Shown piece after piece: positions 5,447 to 12,780 of a stretch of 19,594 nucleotides of DNA. The notes under the pieces are model-generated. The model worked only from the letters and a program-made list of their open reading frames with translations, was not told where the DNA came from and searched no databases. The DNA is from an uncultured Collinsella sp. Lineage in GTDB: Bacteria; Actinomycetota; Coriobacteriia; Coriobacteriales; Coriobacteriaceae. The position numbers and the translations under genes were made by a program. Positions within the stretch are counted from its first letter, which is position 1. The number at the start of each line of letters is the position of its first letter. The stretch covers positions 1 through 19,594 of the forward strand of contig CAAESW010000019.1 of the NCBI GenBank assembly GCA_900758845.1. Reading direction: 5' to 3'.

Positions 5447-8224
5447 ATGATTCTCAACGGACCGGGGATTAGCTACACCGAGCCCGACATCGGTTCGGAG
5501 TTCGTGCCGCCGCTGCCGGAGCATCCGCGCGAGGCCATCGTCAAGCTGTGCGAGCACTGCACCAACCGTCTGCTGCATCGCGACGAGCTGTTGGGCTACG
5601 AGTACTGGTCGTTTGCCGAGGCCGCGACCGACGAGCAGGCCGAAGTGCTCTGCAAGATGAAGATGCGCCGTCCCTATACGCTGCCCGAGATGGCCAAGCT
5701 CACCGGCATGCCCGAGACCCAGATCGAGAAGATGCTCGACGACATGAGCTACACGGGTCTGCTTGAGTACAACTGGGAAAACCCCGAGCGCGCCAAGCAA
5801 TGGGTGTTGCCCATGCTGGTGCCGGGTTCTGCCGAGTTCCTCAACATGCGCGTGAGCCAGCTCGAGGAGCACCCGGTCTATGCCAAGTTCTTTGAGCAGG
5901 CGTCCAAGGGACCGCTGTCCAAGGCCACGCCGATGGTGCCGCCCGGAGGCGCCGGCATCGGCATGCACGTCATTCCGGTCGAGAAGGCCATCGACGCCGC
6001 GAGCTCCTCGGTGCCGATCGAGCATATCGAGCACTGGCTCGACAAATACGATGGCAAATATGCCGCTAGCACCTGCAGCTGCCGCGCGAGCCGTCGCGTG
6101 ATGGGTGAGGGCTGCGCCGACGACCCCGCCGACTGGTGCATTGCCGTGGGCGATATGGCCGACTATGTGGTTGAGACCGACCGCGGCCATTACGTGACGC
6201 GCGACGAGGTCTACGACATCCTGCGCCAGGCCGAGGACAACGGCTTTGTGCACCAGATCACCAATATCGACGGCGAGAACAAGATCTTCGCCATCTGCAA
6301 CTGCAACGTCAACGTGTGCTATGCCCTGCGCACCTCGCAGCTGTTCAACACGCCCAACCTGTCGCGCTCGGCCTATGTCGCCAAGGTCGAGAAGGACAAG
6401 TGCGTGGCCTGCGGTCGCTGCGTTGAGGTGTGCCCGGCCGGTGCCGCTAAGCTGGGCCAGAAGCTCTGCAGCAAAAAGGCCGGTGGCCGCGTGCCCGAGT
6501 ATCCGCGTCAGGAGCTGCCCGATGCCACCAAGTGGGACCACACCAAGTGGTCGCCCAACTACCGCAACGACAACCGCATCGAGACGCATGAGTCCGGCAC
6601 CGCTCCCTGCAAGACGGCCTGCCCCGCGCATGTCGCCGTTCAGGGCTATTTGAAGCTCGCGGCTCAGGGCCGCTATGACGAGGCCCTAGCACTCATTAAG
6701 CGCGAGAACCCGCTGCCCGCTATCTGCGGCCGTGTGTGCAACCGCCGCTGTGAGGATGCCTGCACCCGTGGTCGCGTGGATGCAGCCGTGGCTATCGACG
6801 AGGTCAAGAAGTTTATCGCCCAGCGCGATCTTGATGCCGCGACCCGCTATATCCCGCCCGTGGTGACGCCGACGCGCGCTGGCGGCTTCGACCAGAAGAT
6901 CGCCGTCATCGGTGCCGGCCCGGCCGGTCTGTCCTGCGCTTTCTACCTGGCCGAGAAGGGCTATAAGCCCGTCGTATTCGAGAAGAACGAGCGTCCGGGC
7001 GGCATGCTCACCTACGGTATTCCCAGCTTTAAGCTGGAGAAGGACGTTATCGAGGCCGAGGTCGAGGTTATTCGCCTGATGGGTGCCGAGTTCCGCTATG
7101 GCGTGGAGGTCGGTCGCGATGTGACGCTCGATGAGCTGCGCGAGCAGGGCTTTAAGGCCTTTTATGTGGCCATCGGCTGCCAGGGCGGCCGCCTCGCCGG
7201 TATTCTGGGCGAGGATGCCGAGGACGTGACCGTGGCCGTCGACTTTTTGCGCGAGGTCAACAGCGGCAAGATCGACGCGCTGCCCGGCCGCACCATCGTG
7301 GTGGGCGGCGGCAACGTGGCTATCGATGTCGCGCGCAACGCCTGCCGTTTGGGTTCCGAGCACGTTGAGATGTTCTGCCTGGAGAGCGAGGCCCAGATGC
7401 CCGCCAGCGAGGAAGAGCGTCGCGAGGCCGTTGAGGACGGCGCACACATCAGCTGCGGTTGGGGCCCCAAGGAGGTTCACCTAGACGAGGCCGGCCGTGT
7501 GTGCGGCATCACCTTCAAGCGCTGCACGCGCGTCTACGATGACGAGGGCCGTTTTGCGCCCGAGTACGACGAGAACGATCTGCGCCGTGTCGATGCCGAC
7601 CGTGTCGTCATGTCGATTGGCCAGTCCATTGTGTGGGGCGACCTGCTGGCTGGCTCCAAGGTGGAGCTTGGCCGCGGCCAGGGTGCCCTTGCCGATCCCC
7701 AGACCTACCAGACCGCCGAGCCTGACATCTTTGTGGGCGGTGACGTCTATACCGGTCCGAGCTTTGCCATCGATGCCATCGCCGCCGGTCACGAGGCCGC
7801 CGTCTCCATCCATCGCTTTGTGCAGCCGGGCTCCACGCTCACCATCGGCCGCAATCAGCGCCGCTACACCGCACTCGACCGCGACGACGTTGTGCTCGAG
7901 AGCTACGACAACGCGAGCCGCGAGGTTGCGCATGTGGACCGCGAACGCGAGAAGGCTGCGCCGTTTAGCGAGTATGTTGAGACCTTTACCGAGGAGCAGG
8001 TGCGCGCCGAGACCGCCCGCTGCCTGGGCTGCGGCGCCTCGATTGTCGACCCCAACAAGTGCATCGGCTGCGGCCTGTGCACCACCAAGTGCGCGTTTGA
8101 CGCCATCCATCTGGATCGCGACCGCCCCGAGTGCTCCACGATGGTCAAATACGAGCAAAAGCTCCCAAGCCTGGGCAAGTACGCTTTGAAACGCGCAATC
8201 AAAATCAAGTTCGGTCGTAAATAG
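5447..8224 (+). CDS. FAD- and NAD(P)-dependent oxidoreductase with several iron-sulfur clusters (GltD/NfnB-like)
   Basis: A 925-residue protein started at ATG 5447, which follows AGAAGGGA; the frame stays open further upstream, but into the operators and without a ribosome site. Order of parts: a helical, winged-helix-like N-terminus (about 75-110); a Cys-rich region with CSC...C...C (210-231) and CNCNVNVC (284-291); a 4Fe-4S motif CVACGRCVEVCP (319-330); a glutamate-synthase-like domain with paired Cys (388-439); an FAD site GAGPAG (489-494); an NAD(P) site GGGNVA (620-625); GGDV (765-768) closing the flavin fold; and a C-terminal ferredoxin-like motif with CIGCGLCTTKC (872-882). The second half resembles GltD, dihydropyrimidine dehydrogenase and NfnB, which shuttle electrons between NAD(P)H and iron-sulfur centres. 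The N-terminal half is not that of a known glutamate synthase and no large GltB subunit is nearby. The substrate is unknown. Confidence 0.85.
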   Translation: MILNGPGISYTEPDIGSEFVPPLPEHPREAIVKLCEHCTNRLLHRDELLGYEYWSFAEAATDEQAEVLCKMKMRRPYTLPEMAKLTGMPETQIEKMLDDMSYTGLLEYNWENPERAKQWVLPMLVPGSAEFLNMRVSQLEEHPVYAKFFEQASKGPLSKATPMVPPGGAGIGMHVIPVEKAIDAASSSVPIEHIEHWLDKYDGKYAASTCSCRASRRVMGEGCADDPADWCIAVGDMADYVVETDRGHYVTRDEVYDILRQAEDNGFVHQITNIDGENKIFAICNCNVNVCYALRTSQLFNTPNLSRSAYVAKVEKDKCVACGRCVEVCPAGAAKLGQKLCSKKAGGRVPEYPRQELPDATKWDHTKWSPNYRNDNRIETHESGTAPCKTACPAHVAVQGYLKLAAQGRYDEALALIKRENPLPAICGRVCNRRCEDACTRGRVDAAVAIDEVKKFIAQRDLDAATRYIPPVVTPTRAGGFDQKIAVIGAGPAGLSCAFYLAEKGYKPVVFEKNERPGGMLTYGIPSFKLEKDVIEAEVEVIRLMGAEFRYGVEVGRDVTLDELREQGFKAFYVAIGCQGGRLAGILGEDAEDVTVAVDFLREVNSGKIDALPGRTIVVGGGNVAIDVARNACRLGSEHVEMFCLESEAQMPASEEERREAVEDGAHISCGWGPKEVHLDEAGRVCGITFKRCTRVYDDEGRFAPEYDENDLRRVDADRVVMSIGQSIVWGDLLAGSKVELGRGQGALADPQTYQTAEPDIFVGGDVYTGPSFAIDAIAAGHEAAVSIHRFVQPGSTLTIGRNQRRYTALDRDDVVLESYDNASREVAHVDREREKAAPFSEYVETFTEEQVRAETARCLGCGASIVDPNKCIGCGLCTTKCAFDAIHLDRDRPECSTMVKYEQKLPSLGKYALKRAIKIKFGRK

Positions 8225-8239
8225 GTAACCATGGCGGGT

Positions 8240-8280
8240 AAGGGGACGGCGCAGACTAGATTTCGCTGTCCCCTTGCTTT
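8240..8280 (+). terminator. Probable terminator after the oxidoreductase gene
   Basis: AAGGGGACGGCG (8240-8251) pairs with CGCTGTCCCCTT (8264-8275) over 12 bp with one G-T pair. The following sequence, GCTTTGAGTTTG, is only moderately T-rich, so read-through into the hypA-like gene 40 bases later is possible. Confidence 0.55.
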
Positions 8281-8320
8281 GAGTTTGCATCGCATCAACC
8301 GTTATTGAAAGGTTTCTACC

Positions 8321-8749
8321 TTGCATGAATTGGGAATCGTCTATCACATCATTCGCGATGTTGAGAATGTGGCGCGCGCCAATGGCGTGCGTCGCGTTTC
8401 GAGCGTGACGTTGCTGCTGGGTGAGGTCTCGGGCGTCGTTCCCGACTTGCTGCTCGACGCTTGGCGCTGGGCGGCAGATAAAAAGTCCATCACCGAGGGT
8501 GCGGAGCTTATTGTGGAGCCTGTCGAGGCCGTGACGCATTGCGAGGCGTGCGGCTGCGACTACGTGACGGTCGAGCACGGCAAGACCTGCCCCCATTGCG
8601 GCAGCGGCGAGACATACCTGCTGCAGGGCCAGGAGGTCATGATCAAGCAGATCGAGACCCCCGACGAGGACCCGGCAGACGCTGCTCCCGACGGTCCTTC
8701 CGACGTTCCCGACGCCGTCGACGCCGCCAACCCCCTCCACATCGCCTAA
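8321..8749 (+). CDS. hypA: HypA-like nickel chaperone / hydrogenase maturation factor
   Basis: A 142-residue protein. HypA delivers nickel to [NiFe]-hydrogenase or urease precursors. The N-terminus MHELGI carries the His2 (and Glu3) of the nickel site, and the zinc site is CEAC (residues about 74-77) with CPHC (about 90-93). The start is a TTG codon at 8321: the conserved Met-His-Glu can only be reached from it, and GAAAGG (8307-8312) lies 8 bases upstream. The protein is longer than the usual 110-120 residues because of an acidic Asp/Pro/Ala tail after residue 112. No other hyp gene, hydrogenase or urease gene is in the window, so its client is unknown. The preceding gene is a flavin / iron-sulfur enzyme, but a hairpin lies between them. 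Confidence 0.85.
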   Translation: MHELGIVYHIIRDVENVARANGVRRVSSVTLLLGEVSGVVPDLLLDAWRWAADKKSITEGAELIVEPVEAVTHCEACGCDYVTVEHGKTCPHCGSGETYLLQGQEVMIKQIETPDEDPADAAPDGPSDVPDAVDAANPLHIA

Positions 8750-8753
8750 CTTG

Positions 8754-8835
8754 GTCGTTGGGGACGTTCTTAAACGACTAGCCAATCAAGAACGTCCCCA
8801 ACGACTAGTCGTTTAAGAACGTCCCCAATGACTAC
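8754..8835. repeat. Extragenic repeat cluster: three copies of a GGGGACGTTCTT-type unit
   Basis: An inverted repeat has arms at 8754-8781 and 8805-8832 matching at 27 of 28 positions. Between them, a further copy of AAGAACGTCCCCAACGACTA (8788-8807) is a direct repeat of 8814-8833 at 26-bp spacing. The cluster starts 4 bases after the hypA stop codon. The transcript could fold into a long hairpin and may serve as terminator or mRNA stabiliser. Its compact modular form resembles dispersed intergenic repeat families. Confidence 0.75.
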
Positions 8836-9152
8836 TTGCGCTAGAGCATAAGTCAAGCTAATAGTCAAGTTATGTCTGTTTAAACAAAATAGCGGCAGTA
8901 CAAGCGCATTCGCGCTTGCCTAAAATCGATATTAATGAACAGCCTGCTTGTATCTGTAAAATGCTTGGCTTGATGAGCGACGCCTTGTCGTGTAATGAGT
9001 CAAAAAGCAGTAACGTAATCAACTTGTAACAAACCTAGACGTTTAAACAAATAATCCAACCTTTTGCGGATTTAGCTATAATTCCACAAACCAAACAGCT
9101 ATACTCCTTTCATGTCGTGTAGGAAATACGTAGACAAAAAGGAGGTTATGTG
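8836..9152 (+). promoter_or_regulatory. AT-rich intergenic region with PTS operon promoter and repeated sites
   Basis: About 315 bases without a gene. A perfect -10, TATAAT, lies at 9077-9082; the -35 position is weak, which suggests an activator. GTTTAAACAAA occurs at 8878-8888 and 9041-9051; the palindrome GTTTAAAC of the second copy would lie about 41-48 bases before a start near 9089. Other structure: AGTCAAGCTA/AGTCAAGTTA direct repeats (8851 and 8863), a hairpin CAAGCGC-attc-GCGCTTG (8901-8918) and TTGTAACAA (9024-9032). No sigma-54 -24/-12 promoter, common for this PTS class in Firmicutes, is seen. Confidence 0.55.
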
Positions 9153-10142
9153 ATGGTAAGTATTGTTCTTGCTAGCCACGGGGACTTGGCAGCTGGAATC
9201 AAGCAGACGGGCTCGATGGTCTTTGGCGATCAGCCGTCTGTTGCCGTGGTCTCGCTCGAGCCGAGCATGGGCCCCGACGACTTCCGTGCCAAGGTCGAGG
9301 AAGCAATCGCTTCCTTCGAAGACCAGGAGCAGGTGCTCTTCCTCGTTGATCTGTGGGGCGGCACGCCGTTCAACCAGATCAGCGGGCTCATCGAGGGCCA
9401 CGATTCCTGGGCTATCGTCACCGGTGTCAACCTGCCTATGCTCATCGAGGCATATTCGCAGCGCTTTGACGCAAAGAACACTGCACATGCGATCGCAAAA
9501 CATCTCGTGACTGAGGCTAAGGCTGGCGTGCGTGTCAAGCCCGAGTCTCTGGAGCCCGAGGAGAAGAAGCCGGCTGCGGCCGCCGCTGCTCCTGCAGGCG
9601 CCATCCCTCCGGGAACGGTCATCGGCGATGGGCACATCAAGATCGCCCACGTCCGTATCGACACCCGTCTGCTTCATGGCCAGGTGGCCACCACGTGGAC
9701 CAAGCAGATCAACCCCAACCGCATCATCGTGGTTTCCGACGGCGTTGCTCACGACGAGCTCCGCAAGACCATGATCGAGCAGGCTGCCCCTCCGGGAGTC
9801 CATGCCAACGTCGTTCCCATCAAGAAGATGGCCGAGGTCGTCAAGGACACGCGCTTTGGTGACACCAAGGCCATGCTGCTCTTCGAGAACCCGCAGGATC
9901 TGCTCAAGGCCATCGAGGCCGGCGTCGACATCAAGGAAGTCAACATCGGTTCCATGGCTCACTCCAAGGGCAAGGTCGTCGTCACCAACGCCGTCGCTAT
10001 GGGCGATGACGACGTCAAGACTCTCGAGGCCCTCAAGGCCAAGGGCGTCAAGTTCGAGGTCCGCAAGGTTCCTTCGGATTCCTCCGAGGATCTCGACGCC
10101 ATGTTGAAGAAAGCTAAGGCCGAACTGGCCGCTCAAGCATAG
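9153..10142 (+). CDS. manX: Mannose-class PTS fused EIIA-EIIB subunit
   Basis: A 329-residue cytoplasmic protein that relays phosphate from HPr to incoming sugar. The EIIA domain (1-125) has the phosphorylated histidine in ASHGDLA (His9) and the family motif DLWGGTPFN (66-74). An Ala/Pro-rich linker (about 128-158) joins it to the EIIB domain, with active histidine in RLLHGQV (His175). GGAGG (9141-9145) sits 7 bases before the ATG at 9153; an in-frame GTG one codon earlier is possible but closer than ideal. It is the first gene of the operon with manY 18 bases downstream. The sugar cannot be read from sequence; the DUF956 gene downstream favours a mannose/glucose-type system. EI and HPr genes are not in the window. 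Confidence 0.95.
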   Translation: MVSIVLASHGDLAAGIKQTGSMVFGDQPSVAVVSLEPSMGPDDFRAKVEEAIASFEDQEQVLFLVDLWGGTPFNQISGLIEGHDSWAIVTGVNLPMLIEAYSQRFDAKNTAHAIAKHLVTEAKAGVRVKPESLEPEEKKPAAAAAAPAGAIPPGTVIGDGHIKIAHVRIDTRLLHGQVATTWTKQINPNRIIVVSDGVAHDELRKTMIEQAAPPGVHANVVPIKKMAEVVKDTRFGDTKAMLLFENPQDLLKAIEAGVDIKEVNIGSMAHSKGKVVVTNAVAMGDDDVKTLEALKAKGVKFEVRKVPSDSSEDLDAMLKKAKAELAAQA

Positions 10143-10160
10143 TAAAGGAGGGTCCGATAC

Positions 10161-10979
10161 ATGTCTGCAATCACTATTCTGCTTGTTGCGATTGTCGCGT
10201 TGCTTGCCGGTATGGAAGGCATTCTGGATGAGTTCCAGTTCCATCAGCCGCTCGTGGCATGCACGCTTATCGGTCTCGTAACCGGTCACCTTCAGGAGGG
10301 CATCCTCCTGGGCGGTTCGCTCCAGATGATGGCCCTTGGCTGGGCTAACGTCGGCGCCGCTGTCGCGCCTGACGCCGCTCTGGCCTCGGTCGCTTCTTCG
10401 ATCATCATGGTGCTCGCCCTCAACGGTGGCGCCACCGATTCGGCCAAGGCCGTTGCCACCGCTATCGCCGTCGCCGTCCCGCTGTCGGTCGCTGGTCTGT
10501 TCCTGACCATGATCTGCCGTACCATTGCTACCGCTATCGCTCACGCCATGGACGGTTGCGCCGAGAAGGGCGACTTCTCCGGCATCGAGCGCTGGCAGTA
10601 TGCTGCCATCCTCATGCAGGGCCTTCGTATCGCCATCCCGGCAGTGCTTCTGTGCGTCATCCCGGCCGAGGCCGTTACCAACGCGCTCAACGCTATGCCC
10701 GACTGGCTGTCCGGCGGCATGGCTGTCGGCGGCGGCATGGTCGCTTCCGTCGGTTACGCCATGGTCATCAACATGATGGCCACCAAGGAGACCTGGCCGT
10801 TCTTCGTCCTCGGCTTTGTCCTTGCTGCCATCCCTCAGCTCACGCTGATCGCCCTTGGTCTCATCGGCATCTCCCTTGCCCTCATCTACCTTGGCCTTAA
10901 GGATCTGGCCAAGCAGGGTGGCGGCATGGGCGGTGGCTCCGGCGACCCGCTCGGCGACATTCTGAACGATTACGAGTAG
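10161..10979 (+). CDS. manY: Mannose-class PTS EIIC membrane subunit
   Basis: A 272-residue, very hydrophobic protein matching the sorbose/mannose EIIC family, which with EIID forms the membrane channel. Family-like stretches include EFQFHQPLV, GHLQEGILLGGSLQMMALG and, later, GGGMVASVGYAMVINMM. AAAGGAGG (10144-10151) precedes the ATG by 9 bases. It lies between manX (18-base gap) and manZ (16-base gap), so the three are surely one transcript. The C-terminus is a Gly-rich, acidic cytoplasmic tail. Confidence 0.95.
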   Translation: MSAITILLVAIVALLAGMEGILDEFQFHQPLVACTLIGLVTGHLQEGILLGGSLQMMALGWANVGAAVAPDAALASVASSIIMVLALNGGATDSAKAVATAIAVAVPLSVAGLFLTMICRTIATAIAHAMDGCAEKGDFSGIERWQYAAILMQGLRIAIPAVLLCVIPAEAVTNALNAMPDWLSGGMAVGGGMVASVGYAMVINMMATKETWPFFVLGFVLAAIPQLTLIALGLIGISLALIYLGLKDLAKQGGGMGGGSGDPLGDILNDYE

Positions 10980-10995
10980 GAGGGGAGTGATACAT

Positions 10996-11916
10996 ATGGC
11001 AGAGAACAAGATTCAGCTCACCAAGGCTGACCGCAAGAAGGTTTGCTTCCGTCATCAGTTCCTTCAGGGCTCGTGGAACTACGAGCGTATGCAGAACGGC
11101 GGCTGGTGCTTCGCAATGATCCCTGCGATCAAGAAGCTCTACACCAGCAAGGATGACCAGATTGCCGCTCTTAAGCGCCACCTGGAGTTCTATAACACCC
11201 ACCCCTATGTTTCCGCCCCCGTCATTGGCGTTACCCTCGCTCTCGAGGAGGAGCGCGCCAACGGTGCCCCGATTGACGACGTCGCCATTCAGGGCGTCAA
11301 GGTCGGTATGATGGGCCCGCTCGCCGGCGTCGGCGACCCCGTCTTCTGGTTCACCCTTCGCCCGATTCTGGGCGCTCTGGGCGCTTCCCTGGCCATGTCC
11401 GGCAGCATCGTCGGTCCGCTGCTGTTCTTCTTCGCGTGGAACATCATCCGTTACGCTTTCCTGTGGTACACGCAGGAGTTTGGCTACAAGGTCGGCTCCT
11501 CCATCGCCAAGGACCTCTCCGGTGGTCTGATGGGCAAGGTCACCGAGGGCGCTTCCATCCTGGGTATGTTCATCATCGGCGCCCTGGTCGAGCGCTGGGT
11601 GTCCATTTCCTTCACCCCGATCGTCTCCACGGTCAAGCAGTCTGCTGGCGCCTTTATCGACTGGGCTAGCCTGCCCTCCGGTTCCGAGGGTATCAAGGAA
11701 GCGCTGACGATGTACAACTCCGTCGGTGCTACCGCCCTTGATCAGATGAAGGTCACCACGCTTCAGGCCAACCTCGATCAGCTCATCCCCGGCCTTGCCG
11801 CCGTGTGCCTGACCCTGCTGGTCTGCAAGCTCCTCAAGAAGAAGGTCAGCCCGATCGTCATCATCCTGGCTCTCTTCGCCGTCGGCATCATCGGTCGCTT
11901 CTGCGGCTTCATGTAA
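10996..11916 (+). CDS. manZ: Mannose-class PTS EIID membrane subunit
   Basis: A 306-residue protein started at ATG 10996, behind GGAGGGGAG; an in-frame GTG three codons earlier overlaps that ribosome site. The N-terminal amphipathic part contains FLQGSWNYERMQNGGWCFAM, a hallmark of EIID proteins, followed by GVKVGMMGPLAGVGDPVFW, the conserved EIID glycine-rich region, and several C-terminal membrane segments ending near GIIGRFCGFM. Together with EIIC it forms the sugar translocation unit. EIID is found only in the mannose class, which fixes the class of the whole operon. Confidence 0.95.
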   Translation: MAENKIQLTKADRKKVCFRHQFLQGSWNYERMQNGGWCFAMIPAIKKLYTSKDDQIAALKRHLEFYNTHPYVSAPVIGVTLALEEERANGAPIDDVAIQGVKVGMMGPLAGVGDPVFWFTLRPILGALGASLAMSGSIVGPLLFFFAWNIIRYAFLWYTQEFGYKVGSSIAKDLSGGLMGKVTEGASILGMFIIGALVERWVSISFTPIVSTVKQSAGAFIDWASLPSGSEGIKEALTMYNSVGATALDQMKVTTLQANLDQLIPGLAAVCLTLLVCKLLKKKVSPIVIILALFAVGIIGRFCGFM

Positions 11917-11972
11917 GCACGCTTCGGCTTAAGACCGAGAGTTGCTAGGTAAGGGCTTTTGAGCCATTGAAA

Positions 11973-12020
11973 CGGACCGCACCCGGTGGGTACACTGGAT
12001 GCGGTCCGATTGTTTTATTT
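11973..12020 (+). terminator. Strong intercistronic terminator or attenuator between manZ and the DUF956 gene
   Basis: CGGACCGCA (11973-11981) pairs perfectly with TGCGGTCCG (12000-12008), and inside it CCGGTG (11983-11988) pairs with CACTGG (11993-11998) around a GGTA loop, giving a 15-bp stem with one mismatch. A T-rich tract, TTGTTTTATTT (12010-12020), follows, and the ribosome site GGAGG of the next gene starts at 12021. It fits partial termination that lowers expression of the last gene. Confidence 0.8.
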
Positions 12021-12036
12021 GGAGGGCGAGGCGCGT

Positions 12037-12435
12037 ATGGCGCAATCTCAGAACAGCACGGTCGATCTGGCAACGCCGGCAACCTGCCTGATGGGGCTTA
12101 CCAGCCACGGTAACGTGATGGTGGGCAATAAGGCGTTCGAGTATTACAACGAGCGCAATCCCGAGGATTATATTCAAATCCCGTGGGACGAGGTCGACTA
12201 TATTGCCGCCGAGGTTTTACGCGGCACCAAGAAGATCACGCGTTTTGCCATCTTCACCAAGGACAACGGGCACTTTACGTTTTCGACGCGCGACGACAAA
12301 GAGACGCTTCGTGCTGTCCGCAAGTACGTCGACGAGGATAAGCTTGTGCGTTCGCCCGACTTTATCGATGTGACGGCCAAGGGTGCCAAGAGCATCCCCT
12401 CCGTTATCAAAAACCTCTTCCACAAAGGTAACTAG
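12037..12435 (+). CDS. manO: DUF956 family protein, ManO-type
   Basis: A 132-residue protein with features of DUF956, a family encoded next to mannose-class PTS operons and called ManO, thought to regulate them in lactic acid bacteria. Recognisable parts are TCLMGLTSHGNVMVGNKAFE near the N-terminus, IPWDEVDYIAAEV and FTKDNGHFTFSTRDDKETL. The ATG at 12037 follows GGAGGGCGAGG; a longer in-frame start would lie inside the terminator hairpin and is rejected. There is no helix-turn-helix, so action as a classical DNA-binding regulator is not shown. It comes last in the PTS operon, behind a strong hairpin. Confidence 0.85.
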   Translation: MAQSQNSTVDLATPATCLMGLTSHGNVMVGNKAFEYYNERNPEDYIQIPWDEVDYIAAEVLRGTKKITRFAIFTKDNGHFTFSTRDDKETLRAVRKYVDEDKLVRSPDFIDVTAKGAKSIPSVIKNLFHKGN

Positions 12436-12454
12436 TCGTTGGGTAGTCGTTGGG
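12433..12454 (+). repeat. Perfect 11-bp tandem duplication on the stop codon of the DUF956 gene
   Basis: TAGTCGTTGGG occurs twice head to tail (12433-12443, 12444-12454). The first TAG is the stop codon of the upstream gene. The unit resembles the TAGTCGTT / GGTCGTTGGGG parts of the repeat cluster after hypA. Confidence 0.8.
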
Positions 12455-12640
12455 GAAATATTATCCCGGTTTGAGCGCCTATTCTGGGATGCAGTTTCCG
12501 GAACAGGCTCAATTGGGAAACCATATCCCGTTTCGAGCTCAAATTCCGGGTCGTAGTTTCCTAGAGAGGCCCCATCCGGAAAGCCCGTCCCAGATTTCGT
12601 CTGGATAGTGGGACACGCTTTCCGGAAGGCTGTTCCACCG
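12452..12640. repeat. Three 62-bp tandem palindromic repeat units
   Basis: Units begin with GGAAA ending at 12458, 12520 and 12582, a constant 62-bp period. Each has the layout GGAAA-N5/6-CCC ... GGG-N5/6-TTTCC, so each can form a hairpin. Units 1 and 2 share about 37 of 52 aligned positions after GGAAA. Unit 3 differs in sequence but has the best stem: TCCGGAAAGC with GCTTTCCGGA, then GTCCCA with TGGGAC. No open reading frame or promoter is obvious inside. The array fills most of the gap between the DUF956 gene and the tRNA. Confidence 0.75.
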
Positions 12641-12685
12641 TAACTTCGAAGAGTGGCTATGCGCTGCATGGCAGTGGCGCAAATC

Positions 12686-12694
12686 TGCTACACT
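12686..12694 (+). promoter_or_regulatory. Extended -10 promoter element of the tRNA gene
   Basis: TGCTACACT (12686-12694) fits an extended -10 (TGn before TACACT) 10 bases before the tRNA 5' end. The -35 region is weak. Confidence 0.4.
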
Positions 12695-12704
12695 AGTACA
12701 ACAT

Positions 12705-12780
12705 GCCTCCGTAGCTCAGGGGATAGAGCACCGCTCTCCTAAAGCGGGTGTCGACGGTTCGAATCCGCCCGGGGGCACCA
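12705..12780 (+). tRNA. tRNA-Arg (anticodon CCU)
   Basis: A 76-base cloverleaf with encoded CCA. The acceptor stem GCCTCCG/CGGGGGC pairs fully (one G-T), the D stem is GCTC/GAGC, the anticodon stem CCGCT/AGCGG encloses CTCCTAA (anticodon CCT), and the T loop is TTCGAAT. The T stem GACGG/CCGCC has one A-C mismatch at its second pair. It reads the AGG codon. The gene's 3' part recurs downstream as a partial copy. Confidence 0.95.

Noticed and set aside
8754..8835. Short CRISPR-like array
   Set aside because: Only three partial copies in mixed orientation, irregular spacers of a few bases, and no cas genes.
8901..8918. Hairpin CAAGCGC-attc-GCGCTTG as a terminator
   Set aside because: No T-tract follows on either strand and no gene ends next to it; kept only as part of the intergenic description.
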